Source: an uncultured Kroppenstedtia sp. (lineage in GTDB: Bacteria; Bacillota; Bacilli; Thermoactinomycetales; DSM-45169). From it: a stretch of 5,895 nt of DNA. Location: positions 1 through 5,895 of the forward strand of contig CAUGKZ010000123.1 in NCBI GenBank assembly GCA_959600065.1, in the 5' to 3' direction. Positions 1 to 5,788 of this stretch are shown here, one piece after another. A program made the position numbers and the translations under genes. Each line of letters begins with the position of its first letter. Within the stretch, counting starts at the first letter, position 1. The notes under the pieces were generated by a model. It was not told the origin of the DNA and searched no databases. It saw only the letters and a program-made list of their open reading frames with translations.

Positions 1-703
1 TATCTGTCACATTGCCACCGGTTCCCTGGCGCAATTGTTCCAGTTCTCCCGTGGCTACCAGCCGACCCTCTTGGAGTATGGCCAGTCGATCGCATAAACG
101 CTCCGCCACTTCCAACACATGAGTGGAGAAAAAGACGGTGTTGCCCCTGTCGCTGTGCCTGCGCATCTCTTCTTTTAAAATCGCAGATGACCGAGGGTCC
201 AAACCGACCATCGGTTCATCCAGAATCCAAACCGGTGGTTGATGAATCATGGAGGCGATCAGACTGATCTTCTGCTTCATCCCCCGCGAATAGCTATCGA
301 TCAGATTTCCGATCGCCGATTCCATACCTAACCGTTCCACCCACTCCGGAATCCGATTTTTGCGGATGTCTGCCCCCACTTGGTGGATGTCCGCCATGAA
401 GGTTAAGTATTCCAAACCGGTCAGCCTCGGATAAGGATCGGCACTATCTGGAACATATCCGATTCTTTTTTTCGCTTGCACCGGGTGGTCGATGATGGAG
501 ATCCCGTCTACCTCGATTTCTCCTGCATCCGGCTCCAGAATCCCGGTAACCATCTTGATCGTGGTAGTTTTCCCCGCCCCATTGGGACCGAGAAAACCGA
601 AAATCTCTCCCCGCTCCACCGTCAATTGCAAGTTCTCCACCGCCGCTCTCCCTGACTTTCCATAGGTTTTACTCACATTTCCAAACCAGATCATCGGATT
701 CAA
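1..703 (-). CDS. ABC transporter ATP-binding protein, 3' end missing (runs off left edge)
   Basis: This is the nucleotide-binding subunit of an ABC transporter, probably an ABC-2 type exporter. It would hydrolyse ATP at the inner membrane face to drive a permease that is not in the window. Numbered from the internal Met at 694, it shows Walker A GPNGAGKTT (36-44), the signature SYSRGMKQK (134-142), Walker B VWILDEPMVGLDP (155-167) and the switch His in STHVLE (190-195). The reading frame is open from about 712 to the window edge, giving about 234 residues of a family usually near 240-310, so the C-terminal tail is missing. The Q-loop position reads GYVPDS, with no Gln; this is seen in some Firmicute ABC-2 ATPases. 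The start is uncertain: TTG 703 sits 10 nt after GAAAGGG (720-714), ATG 694 is three codons further in, and GTG 712 is too close to that site. The transported substrate cannot be told. Confidence 0.93.
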   Translation of the reverse strand, partial: MNPMIWFGNVSKTYGKSGRAAVENLQLTVERGEIFGFLGPNGAGKTTTIKMVTGILEPDAGEIEVDGISIIDHPVQAKKRIGYVPDSADPYPRLTGLEYLTFMADIHQVGADIRKNRIPEWVERLGMESAIGNLIDSYSRGMKQKISLIASMIHQPPVWILDEPMVGLDPRSSAILKEEMRRHSDRGNTVFFSTHVLEVAERLCDRLAILQEGRLVATGELEQLRQGTGGNVTD

Positions 704-769
704 TCGATCCACGCCCTTTCATCCAAATAAAACAGCCTCCATATTAAATCTCCCTATACAACACGATTT

Positions 770-782
770 CAGGGCTGTTGAT
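770..782 (+). repeat. Left terminal inverted repeat of the MITE
   Basis: The 13 bases pair with 1001-1013 in inverted orientation with two mismatches, both in the adjacent GC/CG pair at positions 5-6. The repeat begins directly after the 9-bp target duplication, which fixes the element boundary. Confidence 0.75.
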
Positions 783-1000
783 GAACCCTAAAGTGGAAGA
801 TGGGAACAAAACAATCCTTTCCCTCTATTGCCCCCATCGCAAAGGGGGCGGGGAGGATGGGACGGCTAGGATCTCTTGCAAAGAGCGCATAGCGAGACCC
901 GGGAGCGGAAAGCGACCCTGGCGAGACTTGTGCCCTATGGGTGCAAAGGCTTTTCACCCTCCCACCATCCCGACCTGATTTCCTGCCTAAAATAGGCCGA

Positions 1001-1013
1001 ATCAACACGCCTG
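1001..1013 (-). repeat. Right terminal inverted repeat of the MITE
   Basis: Read on the minus strand it is CAGGCGTGTTGAT, the inverted partner of 770-782. It abuts the second ACACGATTT copy at 1014-1022. Confidence 0.75.
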
Positions 1014-1044
1014 ACACGATTTAAGGATTCGGTGGATCCTCCCC

Positions 1045-1073
1045 TTGACCTGCCCCATCGACCACTATAAAAT
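1045..1073 (+). promoter_or_regulatory. Possible plus-strand sigma-A-type promoter
   Basis: TTGACC (1045-1050) and TAAAAT (1068-1073) are separated by exactly 17 bp, and each matches the consensus at 5 of 6 positions. No gene follows on the plus strand. A transcript from about 1080 could end at the stem-loop at 1223-1247, giving an RNA of about 170 nt. It may equally be a chance match in AT-rich intergenic DNA. Confidence 0.3.
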
Positions 1074-1220
1074 ATATCAACATTCTGAACAATGGGGTGC
1101 TACTTTTGGAACGTGAGAGAGACAGCTACAATCTTACCCAGACCGTAAAGGCCTCAGCCGCCCGACCTTACCACTCAACCCCGTTCCCTGCGAGGCGACA
1201 CCTCCTTTCGCTACTCTTTT

Positions 1221-1247
1221 AAAAAACGGACCCCGCAGGTCCGTTTT
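1221..1247 (-). terminator. Intrinsic terminator after the deoxynucleotidase gene
   Basis: Perfect 10-bp arms, AAAACGGACC (1223-1232) and GGTCCGTTTT (1238-1247), enclose a 5-nt loop. Read on the minus strand the stem ends in a run of six T (1226-1221). It begins only 5 bp past the stop codon and closes the three-gene unit. On the plus strand it ends in four T, so it could weakly stop transcripts in both directions. Confidence 0.93.
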
Positions 1248-1252
1248 CCCAT

Positions 1253-1831
1253 CTACTCTTCCGATAACTCATCCAGGGTTTTAGTGAATCCGGGGGCGAA
1301 GTGTTCCAGGAAGTAGTCGATTTCCGGCATTTGCAGCTTGTCCATCCGCTCCTTCAGCTCATCCCGGGCCACGACGAACTCCCGGTTTCCAGCGGAAATC
1401 TCTGTCAGGCACTTCAGATAGCCATCCAGGAGATCGGCCCCTTTCACCCAGCGGATTAATTCAGGTTCCTCACCGTGGATCAAGGGTCGGTAATGATCCT
1501 TCAGCTCCGCTGGCACCATATCGAAGAGACGATCCGCCGCCAAGGATTCCAACTCCCGAAATCCTTTGAGAATCCGGGGATTGTGATGTTTTACGGGACC
1601 GGGAATGTCCCCGGTGATCACCTCGGTAACATCGTGAAAGAGAGCGAGGGTGACCGCCCGTTCCACGGGAACTTCTTTTCCGTGGATTTCTGTGGCGATC
1701 GTGCATAAGGCATGGGTCAATACCGCCACATGATAACTGTGTTCCGCCACATTTTCTGGCATCACAGTGCGCATCAGATTCCAGCGTTGGATCAGACGGA
1801 GACGAAACAATTGAGCGAAAAAGGGATTCAA
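1253..1831 (-). CDS. yfbR: YfbR-like HD-domain 5'-deoxynucleotidase
   Basis: This is a cytoplasmic metal-dependent phosphohydrolase of the HD superfamily. The E. coli family member removes phosphate from deoxyribonucleoside 5'-monophosphates and so affects dNTP pools. The protein is 192 residues from the chosen start, against 199 in E. coli, and is colinear with it over its whole length. Numbered from TTG 1831 the expected residues are present: Arg16-Trp17 (deoxyribose selection), metal ligands His31, His66-Asp67 and Asp133, catalytic Glu70, and Asp75 in the TGDIPGPVK segment. GTG 1840 (195 residues) is an alternative start, but it has no good ribosome site. TTG 1831 instead sits 6 nt after GAGGTG (1843-1838), which is near ideal. 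The gene begins 16 bp after the Wzy-type gene ends and precedes a strong terminator, so it is the last gene of that unit. The functional link to envelope genes is unclear. Confidence 0.92.
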   Translation of the reverse strand: MNPFFAQLFRLRLIQRWNLMRTVMPENVAEHSYHVAVLTHALCTIATEIHGKEVPVERAVTLALFHDVTEVITGDIPGPVKHHNPRILKGFRELESLAADRLFDMVPAELKDHYRPLIHGEEPELIRWVKGADLLDGYLKCLTEISAGNREFVVARDELKERMDKLQMPEIDYFLEHFAPGFTKTLDELSEE

Positions 1832-1847
1832 AGCTTCCACCTCGGTC

Positions 1848-3134
1848 TCAAGAATCTATATTATCCAGGTTTCCCTTTCGCCATCGAGGTCCTCCGTCCC
1901 TTCCCACCTGAGCGGCAGGTCTTCCAAGACAACATTTTTCATATTGATCGTGAATCACAATCACGGCGATCATGAAGATCAAACCAATCTGAGGAACCAA
2001 GATCGGATAATCGTACATCCCATGACCCAGCAGAGCAAAAATGATCGAGATCAACACCCCTGCCAACCGTTTCTCCTCTTTGGTTTTGGCGGATTTTCGC
2101 CAGCGGCGTGCCCGACTGGTGGTGACCACGATTAAGCTGAGGAATAACAACAGTCCGACCACTCCAAAATCCGTGGCCATTCCCAGAAAAACATTGTGAG
2201 CATGGAACAAATACCGACCCGTCAGCTGGTCAAACAGATAACTGAAGTGTAACGGGAGAACCCCTGTCAACCAATTTTCCGCAAATAAGCGAAAGGAGTT
2301 CTGCCAGACAAAAAAACGGACCTCTGCTGTTGCAAACAGAGTCTCCTCCCTCGGAATTAACGTTTGATTGGTATAGATCACCAACCCGACGGTCACCAAC
2401 CCAAGGAACAGGAGGACGGTACGTTTCCGGTGACCAGTCATCCATACCTGGATCAGAAGCCCGATCACCAGGCCCACCCAGGCTCCCCGGGAACCCGTGC
2501 ACCAGATTGCCAAACAAATCACCACAAAAGTTGCAAAGGCACCGATCTTTCGCCAGCGCCCCACCAGCACCGAAGAAGCATAGATGCTGAGCAAAGCCAG
2601 GCAGATCAGCATGGCCGCAGCCAAGTTGGAATTGGATGCGGTGCCAATGCTGCGGACCGATTCGGCTTGTTGCATCGGATAAAAACCCAATAGATAAAAC
2701 AGGGTGGATTTTTCAGTTGGGATCCAATCCACACGTTGGAGAATAGTCACAACCACCGCATACAACCCAAAAAGCCAAAACTGGAGATAATGCTTCTGAA
2801 ATTGGCGCCAGTCCCAATTCAGGACTTCTTTGATCCACAGGGAAAGAAGATAATACAGACCGAACAACAAAACCGGGATCAATCCGGCGGGGAGCCAGCC
2901 CAACAGGAGATACGGATTGAAAAACCAACTGATCGTAGACCAAACCATAAATCCGAGAAAAATCCGCTCCGGCCATCCGAAGACATTCCAATTCCCTTTG
3001 TATGTGAAAAGGATGACAACCCCCAGCAACAACAACACGACAGCTGGAAAAACCGGCGATATAATAATAGTGATCAGTAGCAGTTGCATCCAGCGTTCAT
3101 TTAAATTTCTCTCTTTATGCGAGCCCATATCCAC
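1848..3134 (-). CDS. O-antigen ligase / Wzy-type polytopic membrane protein
   Basis: This 428-residue integral membrane protein belongs to the O-antigen ligase-like family (Wzy_C type). Members polymerise or attach undecaprenyl-linked glycans at the outer face of the membrane. About ten hydrophobic segments are visible, for example 16-46, 77-101, 117-133, 168-190, 238-257 and 321-340. Family hallmarks are IGTASNSNLAAAM (163-175), TGSRGAW (213-219), a long outer loop with VRFFVWQNSFRLF (272-284) and HAHNVFL (311-317). The open frame extends up to ATG 3239, which overlaps the previous stop as TAATG. I prefer GTG 3134: AAGGGAG (3148-3142) lies 7 nt before it, the first 35 codons of the longer form look non-native, and a TATAAT promoter falls inside them. 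In a Gram-positive the likely product is a capsule, teichuronic-like or other wall polysaccharide; the substrate cannot be told. The tail (about 401-428) is Arg/Gly-rich and cytoplasmic-looking. Confidence 0.88.
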   Translation of the reverse strand: MDMGSHKERNLNERWMQLLLITIIISPVFPAVVLLLLGVVILFTYKGNWNVFGWPERIFLGFMVWSTISWFFNPYLLLGWLPAGLIPVLLFGLYYLLSLWIKEVLNWDWRQFQKHYLQFWLFGLYAVVVTILQRVDWIPTEKSTLFYLLGFYPMQQAESVRSIGTASNSNLAAAMLICLALLSIYASSVLVGRWRKIGAFATFVVICLAIWCTGSRGAWVGLVIGLLIQVWMTGHRKRTVLLFLGLVTVGLVIYTNQTLIPREETLFATAEVRFFVWQNSFRLFAENWLTGVLPLHFSYLFDQLTGRYLFHAHNVFLGMATDFGVVGLLLFLSLIVVTTSRARRWRKSAKTKEEKRLAGVLISIIFALLGHGMYDYPILVPQIGLIFMIAVIVIHDQYEKCCLGRPAAQVGRDGGPRWRKGNLDNIDS

Positions 3135-3141
3135 AAAAAGA

Positions 3142-3148
3142 CTCCCTT
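3142..3148 (-). promoter_or_regulatory. Ribosome binding site deciding the Wzy-type gene start
   Basis: AAGGGAG ends 7 nt before GTG 3134. The upstream ATG at 3239 has no such site, only CCC-rich sequence before it. This is the main reason for shortening the gene by 35 codons. Confidence 0.7.
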
Positions 3149-3174
3149 TATCCCAAAATTGCATTACCCTCAGC

Positions 3175-3203
3175 ATTATATCCATCCACTGGGAAAAGAA
3201 CAA
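3175..3203 (-). promoter_or_regulatory. Internal sigma-A-type promoter for the Wzy-type gene
   Basis: A perfect TATAAT -10 (3180-3175) lies 17 bp after TTGTTC (3203-3198), a weak -35 that keeps only the TTG. Initiation near 3168 would leave a leader of roughly 30 nt before GTG 3134, with the AAGGGAG site inside it. This would let the Wzy-type gene and yfbR be expressed apart from the glycosyltransferase. Confidence 0.5.
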
Positions 3204-3238
3204 GATATAGAAAAAACAAGAAACTCGGGGGTATGACA

Positions 3239-4417
3239 TTAGGGAGCCATAAGATTGAGCACGGCTTCAATACTGTGGGAGGGATCGATGTTTTGCCTCC
3301 ATTCCAACATTCGCTCCCGGAGTTGATCGAAACAAGGATCACCCGCCAACAACTTTTCGAACCAGATGTTCAGCTCCTCATCATTCGCCACCACTTCCGC
3401 CAATCCCTGCTCTTCCATAAACCGGGCATTTCTTTCTTCATGTCCCGGAATGGAGCCATAGATGAGCAACGGCTTTCCCTTGGCGATGGTTTCCGAGCAA
3501 GTCATGCCTCCCGGCTTGGACACGATCAGATCGGCAGCCTCCATCAATTCGGGCATCTGATCGGTAAACCCCTCGATCCGGATTTGGGGATGTTGAAGTT
3601 CGGGGTCCCTCTCCAGACTTTCTTTCAACCGGCGATTGTGACCGGTACAAACCAGAATCTGCATGAAGTCTTTCCACTTCGCCGCCACCTTAACCAGTCG
3701 ATCGGTCTGCCCGATCCCCATACCGCCTCCTAGAATCAGAAGGGTGGGCAACTGGCTGAGCCCCAGCTGGTCTCGGGTTGCTTCCTGGGTCTGCTCCACC
3801 CAAAACCGGGAATCCGTCGGAATCCCCGTTGCAAAAATCTTTCCCGGTTCCACCCCCATCTGAGCCAGTTGCTCCTTCACCCCGACATGCGGCACCAGGT
3901 AACGGTCCACTTCCCCTTGAACCCACGAACCGTGTGCGGAAAAATCCGTGATCAGGGTGCAAAGGGTGACCGGATCGCCTTTCCTTTTCAGCCGGGCGAT
4001 TCCCGAAGTGGAAAAGGGGTGTGTCGAGATCACTAAATCCGGCCGCTCTTTTCGAATATAATCGGACAAGCGGGGATACAGGGTCTGATACAGGAGCCAC
4101 TGCGTCCATTTCGGGAAAGCACGGGAATGGTGGCGTCCATAAATGATTTTCCAAAGGGATGGCGCTTGCTTTAGCATGGACAGATAGGAATAGAGCATTA
4201 CCTTGCTGATTCGAGGGCGCAACTCACATCCTAGTTCCACCACCCTGACCTCCACTCCCGGGGTTGACCGCCGAATCCCTTTGGCCAAGGCTTCTGCGGC
4301 TTTCGTATGTCCTGAACCAAAATTCTCCGATACGATCAGGACTTTTTTTCCGTCGGGCCACACCTCTTTTTCACTCTGAAAAAGAGTGGGACCAGCCCAG
4401 GTCCTTCGGTCGATCAT
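3239..4417 (-). CDS. MGDG-synthase / UgtP-family lipid glycosyltransferase (GT28, GT-B fold)
   Basis: This 392-residue protein is a likely membrane-associated GT-B enzyme that moves a sugar from a UDP-sugar to diacylglycerol or a related lipid, as UgtP (382 residues) does for glucolipids and lipoteichoic acid anchors. The N-terminal MGDG-synthase domain shows SENFGSGHTKAA (30-41), STHPFS (131-136) and TDFSAHGSWVQ followed by DRYLVP (157-176). The C-terminal sugar-nucleotide domain shows ILGGGMGIG (228-236), CTGHN (257-261), GFTDQMPELM (283-292), SKPGGMTCSE (300-309) and IPGHEERN (323-330). The last motif is usually PGQE; here Gln is His. ATG 4417 follows AAAGGTGG by 7 nt. It gives about 20 residues before the usual family start near KKVLIVSENFG, so GTG 4363 is a possible later start. 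The gene is first in a unit with the Wzy-type and yfbR genes. Acceptor and sugar are inferred from the family only. Confidence 0.9.
   Translation of the reverse strand: MIDRRTWAGPTLFQSEKEVWPDGKKVLIVSENFGSGHTKAAEALAKGIRRSTPGVEVRVVELGCELRPRISKVMLYSYLSMLKQAPSLWKIIYGRHHSRAFPKWTQWLLYQTLYPRLSDYIRKERPDLVISTHPFSTSGIARLKRKGDPVTLCTLITDFSAHGSWVQGEVDRYLVPHVGVKEQLAQMGVEPGKIFATGIPTDSRFWVEQTQEATRDQLGLSQLPTLLILGGGMGIGQTDRLVKVAAKWKDFMQILVCTGHNRRLKESLERDPELQHPQIRIEGFTDQMPELMEAADLIVSKPGGMTCSETIAKGKPLLIYGSIPGHEERNARFMEEQGLAEVVANDEELNIWFEKLLAGDPCFDQLRERMLEWRQNIDPSHSIEAVLNLMAP
4364..4386 (-). repeat. Perfect 9-bp inverted repeat near the start of the glycosyltransferase gene
   Basis: CTCTTTTTC (4364-4372) and GAAAAAGAG (4378-4386) enclose a 5-nt loop. 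A second, exclusive pairing, CACTC (4372-4376) with GAGTG (4384-4388), overlaps it. Both fall within codons about 10-18, in the poorly conserved extension before the family core, and directly before the alternative GTG 4363. An RNA switch or slowing of translation is possible but unproven. Confidence 0.4.
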
Positions 4418-4510
4418 ACCCGTTCCACCTTTCCCCGCCCCGGACCGATGACCGGTGTTTGGGCTGGAATCACCTACGTTTACCGTCCGTCTTCATAGGA
4501 ATTGCTCCTT

Positions 4511-4542
4511 ATTATAACACAGTCACCTATCGGAAAAATCAA
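4511..4542 (-). promoter_or_regulatory. Extended -10 promoter for the glycosyltransferase unit
   Basis: TGTTATAAT (4519-4511) is a perfect extended -10. TTGATT (4542-4537) lies 20 bp upstream, too far for an ideal -35, so recognition probably rests on the TGn motif. Expected initiation near 4504 leaves an untranslated leader of about 87 nt before ATG 4417. The promoter lies just past the preceding gene's terminator, as expected for a new unit. Confidence 0.6.
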
Positions 4543-4569
4543 CGGCTCTCTTCACTGCGCTGGACCATC

Positions 4570-4599
4570 AAAAAAGACAGGCTCAGATCCGCCTGTCTT
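4570..4599 (-). terminator. Intrinsic terminator of the secreted HPr-like gene
   Basis: On the minus strand, AAGACAGGC (4599-4591), an 8-nt loop and GCCTGTCTT (4582-4574) form a perfect 9-bp stem running into six T (4575-4570). It is 82 bp past the stop codon at 4682. The stretch between holds two short AT-rich palindromes (4615-4626, 4659-4668) and no gene. Confidence 0.88.
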
Positions 4600-4681
4600 C
4601 ACGTCACCATCATTAAAACGCGTTTTTATCTTCAGGTGTTTCCCCCGCCGCAGCCAGGAAAAGCTTTTTCTCACCCTGCCT

Positions 4682-5707
4682 TTAATTTCCTCCCAAAAAT
4701 CGGGCCATTCCCTGGACGGCTTCCCCCGCATCCGGTCCCTCAGCTGTCACTGTGATTTCTGTTCCAGGTAAACGACGGATGAGGACCATCCGGCCCCAAT
4801 CCTTTCCATTGTACTCTTTGTCCCCCCGCCGAAGGGTAAGCTTAGATGAATACTTCTTCGCCTGGTTCACAATCTCCAGGGCAGTGAAGTAACGATGTAG
4901 CTTCACCGTTTTCTCATGATTTACACCTTCCTGCCCTCCGTCATCTGGAGAAGTTCCCGGACCCGGGGAGGGTCGATCAGCTGGGGGGTCACCCACTTCG
5001 GGAGAATCCGTCGGGCTTTCGTCTTCCCCTTTCTTCCCATCCTCTCCCGCCTCCGGATCCTCTTCTTCTTTTCCTTTGGAGGGATCCGAGGAGTCTTCAT
5101 CCTTCTCTTTCTCCAACTCATCGGAGAGAATCCCGTTGATTTTTTCCTCCGCTTCAGATGAGCTCATGGAAGAAAAACCACTGCGCAAATCGATCCAGAT
5201 CCCACCTTCGGGCCGTGCCAGCGAGGCTTCTTTCAGCGTATCCAACTCCAGGGAAGGCATGGCAGCCCCTTCCGCTTCCATGCCTTCGACACGTAGATAC
5301 ACATCGTGAAGGACGATGGAGGGCATCAGGGAGTCCAGTTGCAAGGGTTTTTCAAAACGGATAAAATCGTCTGCTTTGATTTTAAACCCAATCGCGTTGG
5401 CCTTCAGCGACAATCCCTGAATGGTCACGGTCCCCGAATCCTCCATGCGCACCCCCCAACTTCCCTGACCCGAGGAGTAGGATCCGCCCATTCGCATGCC
5501 GGATATTTGGGATTGATCGATATCCATCTTCAACACCAATCCCTGATGACCGGACCCCAGTCCCAGCAGCATCCCTTTGGACTCGATCCGATCCGCACGG
5601 ATCACCAATTCCTCCGATGCTTTCCCAGCGGCGGACACGGAAGGCACAGAGACCATGAGGAGGGATAAGATCAAACCCAACACAACATAAGATTTTCCTT
5701 TTTTCAA
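4682..5707 (-). CDS. Secreted protein with acidic linker and degenerate HPr-like C-terminal domain
   Basis: I do not recognise a named family for the whole protein (341 residues). Residues 1-26 form a signal peptide: KKGK, a hydrophobic core, then SVSA before Ala27. Residues about 30-180 look like a beta-rich domain of unknown role. Residues about 199-264 are a low-complexity linker rich in Glu, Asp, Lys, Ser, Pro and Gly. Residues 265-341 resemble the PTS phosphocarrier HPr: [35 protein letters not shown] and [10 protein letters not shown] align well with B. subtilis HPr. The active-site loop with His15 and Arg17 seems shortened by about five residues, and the Ser46 position reads Asp, so no phosphotransfer is expected. 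TTG 5707 follows GGGAGGGGG by 7 nt and places the signal peptide at the N terminus; the frame opens further up to TTG 5782, which would put 25 odd residues first. The protein probably acts outside the membrane. The gene ends its own transcript. Confidence 0.8.
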   Translation of the reverse strand: MKKGKSYVVLGLILSLLMVSVPSVSAAGKASEELVIRADRIESKGMLLGLGSGHQGLVLKMDIDQSQISGMRMGGSYSSGQGSWGVRMEDSGTVTIQGLSLKANAIGFKIKADDFIRFEKPLQLDSLMPSIVLHDVYLRVEGMEAEGAAMPSLELDTLKEASLARPEGGIWIDLRSGFSSMSSSEAEEKINGILSDELEKEKDEDSSDPSKGKEEEDPEAGEDGKKGEDESPTDSPEVGDPPADRPSPGPGTSPDDGGQEGVNHEKTVKLHRYFTALEIVNQAKKYSSKLTLRRGDKEYNGKDWGRMVLIRRLPGTEITVTAEGPDAGEAVQGMARFLGGN

Positions 5708-5714
5708 CAGCGTT

Positions 5715-5723
5715 CCCCCTCCC
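5715..5723 (-). promoter_or_regulatory. Ribosome binding site deciding the start of the secreted HPr-like gene
   Basis: GGGAGGGGG lies 7 nt before TTG 5707. The codon directly after that TTG begins a KKGK-hydrophobic signal peptide, so site and protein features agree on the start. Confidence 0.75.
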
Positions 5724-5788
5724 GCGTACCGCAGATCCCCTGTTCTGGGAACGGGAAACCACGTTTTTTCCTGAGAAAACAACTTCCA

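Larger units (their letters stand above)
761..1022. mobile_element. MITE-like insertion (244 bp) with terminal inverted repeats and 9-bp target duplication
   Basis: The body covers 770-1013. Its left end, CAGGGCTGTTGAT (770-782), matches the reverse complement of the right end, CAGGCGTGTTGAT (from 1001-1013), at 11 of 13 positions; CCTA also recurs at the same inner offset in both ends. The body is flanked by a perfect 9-bp direct repeat, ACACGATTT, at 761-769 and 1014-1022, which reads as a target site duplication. No transposase is encoded. Both strands carry open frames across the body (82 codons on minus, 66 on plus), but their products are low-complexity, Arg/Pro/Ser-rich and look fortuitous. 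The interior has small hairpins, such as CCCCC/GGGGG near 831-849 and CTCTT/AAGAG near 872-884. I infer a non-autonomous element mobilised by a DDE transposase that makes 9-bp duplications. The parent family is not identified. Confidence 0.8.
1023..1252. other. Gene-free intergenic stretch, possible insertion-sequence end remnant
   Basis: No convincing coding frame is visible. The stretch 1081-1125 contains two imperfect copies of a TTCTGAAC/TTTTGGAAC motif around GGGGTGCTAC. On the minus strand a TGT-starting end (near 1124) followed by CTCTCTCACGTTCC and AGTAGCACC is reminiscent, from memory only, of repeated IS21-family ends. A weak 5-bp hairpin, AGGAT/ATCCT, lies at about 1024-1040. The rest up to the yfbR terminator is unassigned. 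Confidence 0.3.

Noticed and set aside
769..1017. Open frames on both strands within the MITE (82 codons minus, 66 codons plus)
   Set aside because: They span the element from end to end, start at weak codons inside the terminal repeats without ribosome sites, and give low-complexity Arg/Ser/Pro products. They are best explained as GC-rich non-coding mobile DNA.
1092..1148. Short plus-strand ORF (18 codons, MGCYFWNVRE...)
   Set aside because: There is no ribosome binding site, it is very short, and the region looks like insertion-sequence debris or non-coding RNA.
1712..3210. Several plus-strand frames opposite the Wzy-type and nucleotidase genes
   Set aside because: They are antisense shadows of well-supported minus-strand genes and have no ribosome sites or recognisable domains.
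4474..4500. Eight-codon leader peptide (MKTDGKRR) after AAGGAG before the glycosyltransferase
   Set aside because: The AAGGAG (4510-4505) sits directly after the -10, upstream of the expected transcription start near 4504, so it would not be in the mRNA.
4615..4668. Palindromes AAAACGCGTTTT (4615-4626) and AAAAGCTTTT (4659-4668)
   Set aside because: They are short, AT-flanked and unlike a known operator pair, and they lie between a stop codon and its terminator, where chance palindromes are common.
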